A stretch of 64,000 nucleotides of DNA from Flavobacterium kingsejongi (GTDB taxonomy: Bacteria > Bacteroidota > Bacteroidia > Flavobacteriales > Flavobacteriaceae), in the NCBI RefSeq assembly GCF_003076475.1, contig NZ_CP020919.1, positions 434,001-498,000 on the forward strand, read 5' to 3'. Positions 55,836 through 64,000 of the stretch are shown piece after piece. Below the pieces are notes generated by a model, which was not told where the DNA came from, searched no databases, and was given only the letters and a program-made list of their open reading frames with translations. The stretch's first letter is position 1; the number at the start of each line of letters is the position of its first letter. The position numbers and the translations under genes were made by a program.

Positions 55836-57137
55836 TTAGACTACCGTAACCTTGATCTGTTTCACACGCTTATGATCCACCGATTCGACGGTAAAGATAC
55901 AATTGGCAAAATTTATTTTTTGCCCTTTTTTGGGAAAATTTCCAGACACTTCCAAAATAAAACCGGCAAGCGTCTCCGCCTCCCCTTTTGTAGTATCAAA
56001 AAGGTCTTCATCAACCGGTACGATCCGATAGAAGTCCTTAAGATTGATCTTTCCTTCAAACAGAAAATTTTTGTCATCAATTTGGGAATAGATGATATTG
56101 TCATCGTCAAATTCATCACTGATATCCCCGACAATCTCTTCAATAATATCCTCGAGCGATACGAGTCCGGACGTTCCTCCATACTCATCAACAACTATGG
56201 CCAGGTGGTTTTTCATCGACTGAAACTCTTTCAACAGATTATCCAGCTTCTTATTTTCAGGAACAAAAAAAGGCTCCCGCAATAAGGACTGCCAGTTAAA
56301 ATCATCATGGTCAATATGCAGAAGGAGATCCTTAACAAACAATACCCCTATAATAGCATCAATATTATCCTCATATACCGGAATACGCGAAAAACCTTTA
56401 CTGACAATCTTTGACAGAACAACACTAAACTCCTCATCTACATCCAAGGCAAAAACATCAATCCTTGGGCTCATAATCTGCTTTACATCAGTATTTCCAA
56501 AGGATACAATGCCTTCCAGGATTTTCTGTTCTTCTGCAGAAGTATCTTTAGATGAGGTAAGCTCCAAAGCCTGTGAGAGCTGGTCTACCGAAAAGTTCGT
56601 TTTCTGTTTGGTCAATTTTTTATCCAAATACAGCGACAGCCGACGCATGGGAAGGCTCACTGGAGACAATAGAAAATCAAGCACCATAATTGGGATTGCT
56701 GCAAAAACAACAAACTGGATATTGCGCCTTCCGGCATATATCCGCGGCAGTATCTCCCCGAAAAACAGGATTACAAACGTCGCAATAACAACGACAACCG
56801 CTACCCGCCATTCGGCCGAAAGCGATACGGTAAAAATCCGGTTACTGATATAGGCAAAAAAGACAACGATACCAATGGTAAAAAAGCTGTTTGCAATTAG
56901 TATCGTAGACAGTAATTTACGAGGACGTTCGAGTAAAGAAGTTATAATACTGTAATGTCTTGAGTTTTTGAGCGTGGGGTTTTCAAGATCTTGCTTGGTC
57001 AGCGAAAAAAAAGCAATTTCCGCTCCGGAAACCAAAGCAGAACTAAGGAGAAAGATAAAAATTCCTATAAGTCCCCATAGGAGATTTGAGTCTGAAATAA
57101 TATTTAAGGAAAATATACTTGAGGGGTCTGGGTCCAA
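55836..57137 (-). CDS. gldE: Gliding motility membrane protein GldE (CorC/HlyC family)
   Basis: A 433-residue protein with an N-terminal DUF21 membrane domain of about four helices, a CBS domain pair (residues about 210-335) and a C-terminal CorC/HlyC domain. GldE works with GldD in gliding. The start is a TTG at 57137, 25 bases after ssb; no ATG lies nearby and the family start M-D-P-D-P-S fits. Related proteins act in metal ion transport, but GldE's exact role is not settled. Confidence 0.93.
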   Translation of the reverse strand: MDPDPSSIFSLNIISDSNLLWGLIGIFIFLLSSALVSGAEIAFFSLTKQDLENPTLKNSRHYSIITSLLERPRKLLSTILIANSFFTIGIVVFFAYISNRIFTVSLSAEWRVAVVVVIATFVILFFGEILPRIYAGRRNIQFVVFAAIPIMVLDFLLSPVSLPMRRLSLYLDKKLTKQKTNFSVDQLSQALELTSSKDTSAEEQKILEGIVSFGNTDVKQIMSPRIDVFALDVDEEFSVVLSKIVSKGFSRIPVYEDNIDAIIGVLFVKDLLLHIDHDDFNWQSLLREPFFVPENKKLDNLLKEFQSMKNHLAIVVDEYGGTSGLVSLEDIIEEIVGDISDEFDDDNIIYSQIDDKNFLFEGKINLKDFYRIVPVDEDLFDTTKGEAETLAGFILEVSGNFPKKGQKINFANCIFTVESVDHKRVKQIKVTVV

Positions 57138-57162
57138 TTTTTTTGGAATTAGTTATACAATA

Positions 57163-57603
57163 TCAGAAAGGCAGGTCATTTTCAGGCAACTGCGAATTCT
57201 GAGGATCAAAATCATTATTTTTGGAGTCGGACGCGATGTTCTGAGGCTTTACAAATTCAGAATCTTTTTTAGTCGTCAGGAAATTAAATTCGGTAGCCTG
57301 GATTTCAGTAGTATATTTTACCACACCATCTTCCCCCTGCCATTGCCGGGACTTGATACGCCCTTCTACATAAATCTTATCGCCTTTGGACAAATATTTC
57401 TCACAGATTTCTGCCGCTTTATTGCGCACTACAATATTATGCCATTCTGTAGAAGTTATTTTTTCATTGGTCGTTTTATTGATGTAAATCTCATTTGTCG
57501 CCAAAGGAAACCTACCAATACAATTACCACCTTCAAAATAGTGCATTTTCACTTCATCTCCCAAATGACCAATCAGCATCACTTTATTTAATGTACCATT
57601 CAT
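57163..57603 (-). CDS. ssb: Single-stranded DNA-binding protein
   Basis: A 146-residue SSB with the OB fold in residues 1-110 (N-K-V-M-L-I-G-H-L-G, W-H-N-I-V, G-D-K-I-Y-V-E-G-R-I) and a short linker. The tail ends E-N-D-L-P-F and binds partner repair and replication proteins. It is between the AIM24-like gene and gldE and is separated from the former by a terminator hairpin. Confidence 0.96.
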   Translation of the reverse strand: MNGTLNKVMLIGHLGDEVKMHYFEGGNCIGRFPLATNEIYINKTTNEKITSTEWHNIVVRNKAAEICEKYLSKGDKIYVEGRIKSRQWQGEDGVVKYTTEIQATEFNFLTTKKDSEFVKPQNIASDSKNNDFDPQNSQLPENDLPF

Positions 57604-57670
57604 TGAATTAAATTTTATGTCCTATATCAAAAATAGTCTTTTTTTTAATATGTTTTTTATAATTAAAAGC

Positions 57671-57708
57671 AAAGAAATCCGGCAATCCTAAAACTGCCGG
57701 ATTTCATA
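57671..57708 (-). terminator. Intrinsic terminator after the AIM24-like gene
   Basis: AAATCCGGCA (57675-57684) pairs with TGCCGGATTT (57695-57704). The minus strand continues into a T-rich stretch. Confidence 0.75.
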
Positions 57709-57726
57709 TCCTAAATTGTATGCTTT

Positions 57727-58419
57727 TTAGCTTGAGACCGAGTATACCTCTTCATAAGGCTGCACCAATACCCATCCGGTACCTTCAAATTTCATCTGTA
57801 TGCTTTCACCACTTCCCCTACCGATTAAGGACTTAAGGGTGACATCCGTTTTGAGTTGCGGCGTCAGGTTACCGGACCATGCCACTGTAGCATTTGGATC
57901 GGTATATACCGGCTCTCCGGGTTTTACCAAAAGCGTGATAGGATGCCCGTGTGTAGTAATAGCCACATGCCCGGTTCCACTAAGATTCACCTGAAAAAGG
58001 CCACCGCTCATCATGCCGGCAATACTTTTCAGCATCTTGATATCCGACTTAATAGCCTCCTCATGCGCCAGGACATCATTCCCATTCACATTGATCGACT
58101 CGTTTTCCAGATACAGGACACGGACTTTCTTTCCGTAATCAGCCACATACAGCCTACCGCTTCCGGTAGCTTTCATCATTGTGGTTCCTTCTCCGGATAG
58201 TGCTTTCTTCAGGAAATTTCCCACACCACCGCTCAGCATCCCGCGGCGTTCAAATTTAACTTCACCCACATAGGCTACCATCGAGCCATTCTTAGCGAGG
58301 ACCGTTTGGTTTTTCAGGTTCAACTCCAGTAATTCCGGCTGTTCCAGTTCAAAAAAGCTATGCTTATCGTCTTTTTGTGCAGTAAGCTCCAGAAATGAAG
58401 CTATTGAAAATTTATTCAT
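57727..58419 (-). CDS. AIM24-family protein
   Basis: A 230-residue TRAP-like beta-rich protein of the AIM24 family. It has the repeated G-x-G-R-L/G-T-G-H pattern (A-T-G-S-G-R-L-Y-V-A-D-Y-G, L-S-G-T-G-H-V-A-I-T-T-H-G). Bacterial members have no firm function; the yeast relative acts in mitochondrial inner-membrane organisation. It lies alone between mutY and ssb and has its own terminator. Confidence 0.88.
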   Translation of the reverse strand: MNKFSIASFLELTAQKDDKHSFFELEQPELLELNLKNQTVLAKNGSMVAYVGEVKFERRGMLSGGVGNFLKKALSGEGTTMMKATGSGRLYVADYGKKVRVLYLENESINVNGNDVLAHEEAIKSDIKMLKSIAGMMSGGLFQVNLSGTGHVAITTHGHPITLLVKPGEPVYTDPNATVAWSGNLTPQLKTDVTLKSLIGRGSGESIQMKFEGTGWVLVQPYEEVYSVSS

Positions 58420-58480
58420 AAAGTAAATTGGTTAGGTTACAAACAAATATAACTTTATAATTCAATAGTCAGGAAGGCCT

Positions 58481-59533
58481 TTAATTTATTTTAAGGTTAT
58501 ATTCCTTTTCAATAAAATTGATGATTACTATAGGAAAAGGATAACGCACCAGATCCTCGTAATTCAAACCATTGGCCAATTCCCCTTTTACACCCACTTC
58601 CCAAAACCGTATTGACAGGTGCTGGTGGCTTAATTTATGAACAATCGGCAAAACGGTATTAACCGCAACCGAAGTAATAGCGTATTGTGAACCAAACAGC
58701 GTATGAATCCGTTCTTCAATAACGTCGGTACTTTCAGGAGCCACCGATTCAATTACCGGAAACTCATATAAATTATGCCAGATCCCTTTCGCCTCTCTTT
58801 TATGTATAATCGTATGATCCTGCTCATCCCGGAAGACCAGGTAATCAAAATAGCGGTTCACGACTTTGGTCTTTTTCGTTTTTACAGGAAGGAGCGCCAC
58901 TTTCTTTTTTTGCAACGCGACACAGCTTTCATTCATGACACAAATGCTACAATCGGGACTTTTCGGCACACATTGCAACGCACCGAATTCCATGATCGCC
59001 TGATTAAAGAGTGCCGCATTGTCTGTTGGCATAACCGCTGCAGCCAATTCCCGGAATTCTTTTTTGGCTCCCGAGGAAGAAATATCCGTTTCCACATCAA
59101 AGTAACGTGATAACACCCGAAATACATTCCCATCTACAACCGGAACGGCTTCATTATAACAAAAGGAAGCAATTGCAGCGGCAGTATATTCACCCACACC
59201 TTTCAATTGCAATAATCCGGCATAATCCGGAGGAAAGACACCTTTACTCCCGGTAGCGATATCCTGTGCGGTTTTATGAAGATTCCGGGCACGGGAATAA
59301 TAGCCCAAACCCTGCCATAATTTCAAGACTTGTTCTTCGTGTGCGTTAGCAAGGTCAAAAACAGTTGGAAAGGCATCTAAAAAAGAATAAAAATAGGGCA
59401 TTCCTTGTGCGACACGAGTCTGTTGGAGGATAATTTCCGACAGCCATATTGCGTAAGGATCGTTCGTTTTACGCCATGGCAAATCGCGTTTATTATCTAA
59501 ATACCAGTTAATCAGAAGATTAGTAAATTGCAT
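58481..59533 (-). CDS. mutY: Adenine DNA glycosylase MutY
   Basis: A 350-residue repair enzyme that removes adenine mispaired with 8-oxoguanine. Catalytic Glu33 (S-E-I-I-L-Q-Q-T) and Asp134 (P-V-V-D-G-N-V) are present. The iron-sulfur cysteines are at 188, 195, 198 and 204 (C-x6-C-x2-C-x5-C). The C-terminal NUDIX-like domain that reads 8-oxoG is also present. Its start faces the HU gene. Confidence 0.96.
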   Translation of the reverse strand: MQFTNLLINWYLDNKRDLPWRKTNDPYAIWLSEIILQQTRVAQGMPYFYSFLDAFPTVFDLANAHEEQVLKLWQGLGYYSRARNLHKTAQDIATGSKGVFPPDYAGLLQLKGVGEYTAAAIASFCYNEAVPVVDGNVFRVLSRYFDVETDISSSGAKKEFRELAAAVMPTDNAALFNQAIMEFGALQCVPKSPDCSICVMNESCVALQKKKVALLPVKTKKTKVVNRYFDYLVFRDEQDHTIIHKREAKGIWHNLYEFPVIESVAPESTDVIEERIHTLFGSQYAITSVAVNTVLPIVHKLSHQHLSIRFWEVGVKGELANGLNYEDLVRYPFPIVIINFIEKEYNLKIN

Positions 59534-59591
59534 TGTAAAGAATTGGTTAGCAAAAATAAATCTTTATGTTATTAAATTTTAATCCTTTAAG

Positions 59592-59624
59592 CTTGAAATA
59601 TTGTTTTTTTAATTCCTATATTTG
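59592..59624 (+). promoter_or_regulatory. Promoter of the HU-family gene
   Basis: TATATTTG (59617-59624) matches TAnnTTTG. CTTG at 59592-59595 is a -33 candidate, 21 bases upstream. Confidence 0.6.
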
Positions 59625-59666
59625 CATGCTCAAAAAAATTATACAATAATATAAATAAGAAAGAAA

Positions 59667-59957
59667 ATGACGAAAGCAGATATCGTAGCGAAGATTTCAG
59701 AAAAACTAGGACTAGAAAAAGGAGATGTTCAGGCTACAGTTGAGTCTTTTATGGACGAAGTTAAAAATTCACTTGAAACGGGAGACAATGTTTATCTAAG
59801 AGGTTTCGGAAGTTTTATTATTAAAACAAGAGCTGAGAAAACCGGCAGAAATATTTCAAAAAATACTACTATTAAAATACCTGCTCACAACATACCTGCA
59901 TTTAAACCTGCAAAAATATTTGTTGAAGGAGTAAAAACGAATACAGAAACTAAGTAA
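59667..59957 (+). CDS. HU/IHF-family DNA-binding protein
   Basis: A 96-residue histone-like protein that bends DNA. It begins M-T-K-A-D-I-V-A-K-I-S-E-K-L-G and has the arm motif R-G-F-G-S-F-I-I-K-T-R-A-E-K-T-G-R-N with I-P-A-H-N-I-P-A-F-K-P-A-K. The arm differs slightly from that of E. coli HU and IHF. It lies back to back with mutY, as in other flavobacteria. Confidence 0.95.
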   Translation: MTKADIVAKISEKLGLEKGDVQATVESFMDEVKNSLETGDNVYLRGFGSFIIKTRAEKTGRNISKNTTIKIPAHNIPAFKPAKIFVEGVKTNTETK

Positions 59958-59988
59958 AACGAATTATTAATCACAAAATCTACAAAAC

Positions 59989-60081
59989 ATGCCAAGTGGT
60001 AAAAAAAGAAAAAGACATAAGGTAGCAACTCACAAACGTAAAAAAAGAGCGAGAGCTAACCGTCACAAGAAGAAAAAGTAG
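59989..60081 (+). CDS. Very small basic protein, bS22/mS38 (AURKAIP1/COX24)-like
   Basis: A 30-codon gene 31 bases after the HU gene. The product is half Lys/Arg (M-P-S-G-K-K-R-K-R-H-K, then T-H-K-R-K-K-R and R-H-K-K-K-K). This composition and the K-R-K-x-H-K pattern resemble the small ribosomal proteins of the bS22/mS38 group that bind near the decoding site. It is easily missed because of its size. A terminator hairpin overlaps its stop codon, which supports it as the end of the transcript. Confidence 0.75.
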   Translation: MPSGKKRKRHKVATHKRKKRARANRHKKKK

Positions 60082-60108
60082 TTTCAAACTACTTTTTTCT
60101 TTTTTACA
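60073..60108 (+). terminator. Terminator overlapping the end of the small basic gene
   Basis: AAAAGTAGTTT (60074-60084) pairs with AAACTACTTTT (60086-60096) with the closing bases unpaired, followed by Ts. The stop codon lies in the first arm. Confidence 0.7.
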
Positions 60109-60281
60109 GAAAAAGTTCATTGAAATTGAAGAATAGACTAAAATCATGCAGAAATTGGGCTAAAGCCTTAAAACTTTAATCGAATTTTCTGCTAAAGCTA
60201 TTTTTCACCGGGTACAAATACCTGTAAAAAAATTGTTTAATCCATCTGTTCGTTTTTTACGAATGGATAAAAATTTACAGC

Positions 60282-61826
60282 GTGAATAAAGAATTAATCA
60301 TCAGATCTAGTTCCGAAGCCGTAGATTTTGCCTTATTAAAAGATGGAAAACTAATCGAATTACACAAAGAAGAAGAAAAAAGCAATTTTCAGGTTGGCGA
60401 TATATTTATCGCAAAAATCAGAAAACCGGTTGCCGGGTTAAATGCTGCTTTTGTAAATGTAGGCTTTGAAAAAGATGCCTTTTTACATTATCATGACTTA
60501 GGCCCCAATCTGGCTTCTTCCTTGAAATTCGTTAAACTTGTAAGCGCAGGTAAAATAAAAGATTTCTCCCTAAAAAACTTTCCTTTTGAAAAAGAGATTG
60601 ACAAAGACGGCGTCATTACCGATGCCATTAGCGCCAATCAGTCTGTATTAGTACAAGTCGTAAAAGAGCCTATCTCGACCAAAGGGCCAAGAATCAGTTC
60701 TGAACTGTCTCTGGCTGGACGATATATCGTACTGGTTCCTTTCTCGGAACGGATTTCCATTTCACAAAAAATAGAATCCAAAGAAGAAAAAGACCGTCTG
60801 AAAAGACTTGTTCAATCCATCAGGCCAAAAGGATTTGGTGTTATTGTTAGAACAGTAGCAGAAGGCAAAAAAGTGGCCGAACTGGATAAAGATTTACAAA
60901 ATTTGCTTGACCGATGGTCATCCATGTGTAAAAAAATTCCAACAGCCCATCATCCGTCAAAAGTATTAGGTGAACTCAACCGAGCGTCATCTATCCTTAG
61001 AGACGTTTTTAATGACACATTCAGTGGCATTCATATTGATGATGAAGAGCTGTATTATCAAACAAAGGACTATTTGCAGGAAATAGCGCCTTCTAAAGTA
61101 TCAATTGTTAAGCATTATCAATCGAACGACATTCCTATTTTTGAAAAATATAACATAGAGAGACAAATCAAAACATCATTCGGAAAAACGGTTTCAATGA
61201 GCAAAGGTGCCTACCTTATCATTGAACATACAGAAGCACTTCACGTTATAGACGTGAATAGTGGTAACCGCTCTAATAAAGCGACGAACCAGGAAGATAC
61301 CGCAATGGAAGTGAACATGATAGCCGCTGCCGAAATAGCAAGACAATTGCGATTACGGGATATGGGCGGAATTATCGTAGTTGATTTTATTGATATGTCA
61401 AATCCAGAAAACAGGAAAACACTCTACGAATTCCTACGGGAAGAAATGAGCGATGACAAAGCAAAACATAAAATCCTGCCTCCGAGTAAGTTTGGTTTAA
61501 TCCAAATTACAAGACAGAGAGTCAGACCAGAAGTCAATATCAAGACCAGAGAAGAAGATCCCAACGATGTTAACGGTGAGATTGAAGCTCCGATTTTAGT
61601 GATTGACCGAATTACATCTGACCTGGAAAGAATTATAAAGAGCCATAAAAAGCTTGTGCTTAACGCACATCCCTTTGTGGCCGCATACCTTACAAAAGGT
61701 TTTCCATCATTACGTTCAAAGTGGTTCTTTGAATATAAAAAATGGGTGAAAATTATACCTCGTGACGCTTACACGTATTTAGAATATCATTTCTATGACA
61801 AAAATGGAAATGAAATTAAAGATTAA
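60282..61826 (+). CDS. rng: Ribonuclease G/E family endoribonuclease
   Basis: A 514-residue RNase G-type enzyme for rRNA and mRNA processing. The S1 domain lies in residues about 35-120 (V-G-D-I-F-I-A-K-I-R-K-P-V-A-G-L-N-A-A-F-V-N-V-G). The catalytic aspartates lie in V-I-D-V-N-S-G-N and I-V-V-D-F-I-D-M. It starts with GTG at 60282, which fits the family start M-N-K-E-L-I-I-R-S. No long C-terminal degradosome arm is present. The 200 bases upstream hold a weak hairpin near 60241-60268 and no gene. Confidence 0.94.
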   Translation: MNKELIIRSSSEAVDFALLKDGKLIELHKEEEKSNFQVGDIFIAKIRKPVAGLNAAFVNVGFEKDAFLHYHDLGPNLASSLKFVKLVSAGKIKDFSLKNFPFEKEIDKDGVITDAISANQSVLVQVVKEPISTKGPRISSELSLAGRYIVLVPFSERISISQKIESKEEKDRLKRLVQSIRPKGFGVIVRTVAEGKKVAELDKDLQNLLDRWSSMCKKIPTAHHPSKVLGELNRASSILRDVFNDTFSGIHIDDEELYYQTKDYLQEIAPSKVSIVKHYQSNDIPIFEKYNIERQIKTSFGKTVSMSKGAYLIIEHTEALHVIDVNSGNRSNKATNQEDTAMEVNMIAAAEIARQLRLRDMGGIIVVDFIDMSNPENRKTLYEFLREEMSDDKAKHKILPPSKFGLIQITRQRVRPEVNIKTREEDPNDVNGEIEAPILVIDRITSDLERIIKSHKKLVLNAHPFVAAYLTKGFPSLRSKWFFEYKKWVKIIPRDAYTYLEYHFYDKNGNEIKD

Positions 61827-61830
61827 ATCA

Positions 61831-61870
61831 AAGAAGCTGTCTCAAAACTGAGTCAGCTTCTTTTTTTTTA
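61831..61870 (+). terminator. Terminator-like hairpin at the left IS end
   Basis: GAAGCTG-T-CTCA pairs with TGAG-T-CAGCTTC and is followed by nine Ts. It overlaps the left inverted repeat and probably stops rng transcription entering the element. Confidence 0.75.
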
Positions 61871-61928
61871 GTTTGTATTTTTATATGCAATTTTGTAAAT
61901 TTAATCAGTGATAAACAGCTGATTATAT

Positions 61929-63467
61929 ATGAGATTCAAACATTATAACCAACAACAAACGATGCTTCTACCTTATTCGTTTGATGATTTAATTCCACAT
62001 ACACATGCGGTTCGAATAGTTGATCAAGTTGTGGAATCCCTTAATATCCAGCCTCTTTTAAAAGCGTACAGTAAAGAAGGTAATCCTGGATATCATCCAA
62101 AGATGTTACTCAAAGTGATGTTGTATGCTTATATGACTAATATCTATTCTTCGAGAAAGATAGAACTTGCACTTCGTGAGAATATCAATTTTATGTGGCT
62201 TACTTCTATGACTATTGTTGATCATAATACAATTAATAGATTTAGAAGTGATAAACTAAAAGAGAGTTTTAAAGAAATCTTCAAGCAGGTAGTTTTGATG
62301 TTGGCCTCAGAAGGACTGGTGAATCTAAAACAAATTTATACCGACGGAACAAAAATAGAAGCTCAGGCCGGCAGGTACACTTTTGTGTGGGGTAAGAGCA
62401 TAAAAACCAATAAAGCAAAAATGCTCACCCAGTTGGAAGAATTATGGAACTATGCCCAAAGTATCGACAATGAAGATGACCCCAACCCGGAACCAACAGA
62501 GTTCAAAGAAATCAGCAAAGAGGTAATTGAGAAAACTGTAGCTAAAATAGATGCCAAACTCTCTGGTAATGAAAAGACCAGTTCTAAAGCAAAAGCTAAA
62601 TTACGCTACATAAAAAATAATTTTACTTCCAATCTTGAAAAGTATGAAAAGCAAGAAGCTATTCTGGGAGAAAGAAACAGTTACAGCAAAACTGACACCC
62701 AGGCTACTTTTATGCGAATGAAAGAAGACCATATGTTAAACGGACAGCTCAAACCAGCTTATAATACTCAAATATCTACACAAAATCAGATCATTGTTCA
62801 TTATACCATCCATCAAAATCCGACCGATACTAAAACACTCCAGCCTCATTTAGAAAATTTGGAACAAACCTTTGGTAAAAAAGTATTTAAAAAGATAAAA
62901 GAAATAACTACTGACGCAGGTTATGGAAGTGAAGAAAACTACGATTATCTGAAACAGAAGAAACTCAAAGCTTTTGTGAAGTATAATACTTTTGAAAAAG
63001 AACAAGATCAAAACTACCAAAAGAAACACAAGGCTTTTAGCAAGGAAAATCTCTATTACAATCCAGAAGAAGACTATTATGTATGTCCAATGGGACAAAA
63101 AATGCATAAAACATATCAAAACCAGAAAACAACAACTACAGGATACACCCAAACCTTATCGCATTATCAGGCCAAAAACTGTGAAGGCTGTTCACTTCGA
63201 GGTCAATGTTTTAAAGCTCAGGGAAACAGAAGCATCGAGCGAAACCACAACCTTGAAAGACATAAACAACAAGCAAGGGAATTACTACTAAGTGAAATAG
63301 GAATACAAAGAAGAAAGCAACGCTCTGCCGATGTAGAGCCTGTATTCGCTCAACTCAAGCATAATAACGGTTTTAGACGGTTTTCTTTAAAAGGACTTCA
63401 AAAAGTAGAATTAGAATTCGGATTAATGGCTTTAGGTCATAACTTAAGAAAGAAAATTGCAGCATAA
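61929..63467 (+). CDS. IS1182-type DDE transposase
   Basis: A 512-residue transposase. It has an N-terminal DUF772 domain (M-R-F-K-H-Y-N-Q-Q-Q-T to about residue 115) and a DDE domain with Asp in I-Y-T-D-G-T-K-I-E, Asp in T-T-D-A-G-Y-G and a Glu in R-S-A-D-V-E-P-V-F. A Cys group (Y-V-C-P-M-G, C-E-G-C-S-L-R-G-Q-C) lies between, typical for the family. The gene is uninterrupted, so the element may be active. Confidence 0.93.
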   Translation: MRFKHYNQQQTMLLPYSFDDLIPHTHAVRIVDQVVESLNIQPLLKAYSKEGNPGYHPKMLLKVMLYAYMTNIYSSRKIELALRENINFMWLTSMTIVDHNTINRFRSDKLKESFKEIFKQVVLMLASEGLVNLKQIYTDGTKIEAQAGRYTFVWGKSIKTNKAKMLTQLEELWNYAQSIDNEDDPNPEPTEFKEISKEVIEKTVAKIDAKLSGNEKTSSKAKAKLRYIKNNFTSNLEKYEKQEAILGERNSYSKTDTQATFMRMKEDHMLNGQLKPAYNTQISTQNQIIVHYTIHQNPTDTKTLQPHLENLEQTFGKKVFKKIKEITTDAGYGSEENYDYLKQKKLKAFVKYNTFEKEQDQNYQKKHKAFSKENLYYNPEEDYYVCPMGQKMHKTYQNQKTTTTGYTQTLSHYQAKNCEGCSLRGQCFKAQGNRSIERNHNLERHKQQARELLLSEIGIQRRKQRSADVEPVFAQLKHNNGFRRFSLKGLQKVELEFGLMALGHNLRKKIAA

Positions 63468-63529
63468 AGGCAATTTTTTACTCCCGTTAAAATCTAGATA
63501 GTTAAAATCCAAAATTGTATCAAATAAAA

Positions 63530-63570
63530 AAACCGTCTCAAAATTTGTTTTGAGACGGCTTCTTTTTTTT
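63530..63570. terminator. Terminator-like hairpin at the right IS end
   Basis: CCGTCTCAAAA and TTTTGAGACGG form an 11-bp stem around TTTG, followed by TTCTTTTTTTT. It contains the right inverted repeat. Confidence 0.8.
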
Positions 63571-63805
63571 GCCCTTTTTTAAACAGCAATTCCAAAATTA
63601 GCCGTCCCTCAAATCGAGAGCCTAGCAATCAAAACAAAAACGGATTATATCTTTTCACAATCGCCTGGCCCGCAACAATTAAAAAAGGAAATACTGATGC
63701 CAAAGCCATTCGTATAAATTAAACAAAATAAGCAGCACCCACTACAATTCCAGCTACAATTCCCCGTTATGTAACCATTACAGTTTGTTTAAAATTTGCC
63801 ACAGC

Positions 63806-64000
63806 ATGAAAGCCATTCGAAAATTATCCGCTCCTCTCTATCTTATGTTATTAGTATTACTGCTTAGTGTGGCATCCTGTAATGATGATGACACCGGAAC
63901 TTTTAATGCCCGCGAAAGCCAGGAAATGGAAATTGTGGCGACCATCAAAACATGGGTAGGAAGAAACCGCTCGGAACTGGAAAACAAAATTATATGGAGT
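63806..64000 (+). CDS. Lipoprotein of unknown function (3' end outside window)
   Basis: The first 65 codons of a predicted lipoprotein. The signal sequence L-Y-L-M-L-L-V-L-L-L-S-V-A-S-C ends at Cys25 and is followed by an acidic N-D-D-D-T stretch, common in exported lipoproteins of Bacteroidota. The rest is cut by the window edge, so no family can be named. The 240 bases between it and the IS end show no other gene. Confidence 0.75.
   Translation, partial: MKAIRKLSAPLYLMLLVLLLSVASCNDDDTGTFNARESQEMEIVATIKTWVGRNRSELENKIIWS

Larger units (their letters stand above)
61831..63564 (+). mobile_element. Insertion sequence of the IS1182 type
   Basis: A complete element of about 1.73 kb. Ends: AAGAAGCTGTCTCAAAAC at 61831-61848 and its inverted copy AAGAAGCCGTCTCAAAAC at 63547-63564 on the minus strand (17 of 18 bases agree). 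It contains one intact transposase gene. No target duplication could be recognised. It lies 4 bases after the rng stop codon, so rng may have lost its own terminator and now uses the IS end. Confidence 0.82.

Noticed and set aside
60241..60268. Possible hairpin before rng as an autoregulatory element
   Set aside because: The stem needs a bulge and has no known RNase G/E leader signature; too weak to call.

Overview
The window comes from the chromosome of a flavobacterium (Bacteroidota), most likely Flavobacterium or a close relative. Supporting signs are the gliding genes gldD and gldE next to ssb and mutY, a subtype iii type VI secretion system (T6SSiii), -7 promoter elements of the form TAnnTTTG without clear Shine-Dalgarno sites, a SusC/CirA-style TonB receptor, and low GC. 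Genes are dense on both strands and no tRNA, rRNA or CRISPR array was seen.

Layout. (1) 1-7054: the end of a 3-methyladenine glycosylase gene, then a TPP riboswitch and an eight-gene thiamine operon (thiS-thiC-thiE-like-thiD-thiE-thiG-thiH-thiF). (2) 7038-19000: housekeeping genes (aat, a DUF3127 protein with an SSB-like tail, a flavin reductase-like protein, an orphan sensor kinase, a HIT protein, greA, a Rieske-like lipoprotein). A second TPP riboswitch on the minus strand precedes a TonB receptor, so both thiamine synthesis and probable thiamine uptake are TPP-controlled here. Upstream of it are arfB, a NadR-like kinase/DUF4301 fusion, pnuC, pcrB and a phosphopantetheinyl transferase. ahcY follows on the plus strand.

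(3) 20455-49067: a T6SSiii locus of about 29 kb built from two divergent arms around an intergenic region at 39832-40214. The minus arm carries a PKD-domain membrane protein, tssB, tssC, tssD (Hcp), a second hcp with a toxin-23-like effector and a lipoprotein, a TPR protein, vgrG, a DUF2931 lipoprotein with a Tle1-type phospholipase, an unknown gene, and three PAAR-like (DUF4280) effectors each followed by a secreted candidate immunity protein. The plus arm carries an NlpC/P60 lipoprotein, tssG-like, tssN, tssK, tssO, clpV (tssH), tssE and tssF. TssJ, TssL and TssM are absent, as expected for subtype iii. One PAAR effector gene is split by a one-base frame change exactly at an A_AAA_AAA slippery heptamer, and -1 slippage there would restore a PAAR-linker-lysozyme protein of about 630 residues.

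(4) 49130-64000: rplU-rpmA, a pair of M16 peptidases, an EamA exporter, an HMA-domain lipoprotein, the mutY-(AIM24)-ssb-gldE-gldD strip, an HU-family gene, a 30-codon very basic ribosomal-protein-like gene, rng, a complete IS1182-like element whose ends can fold as terminators, and the start of a lipoprotein gene cut by the window edge.
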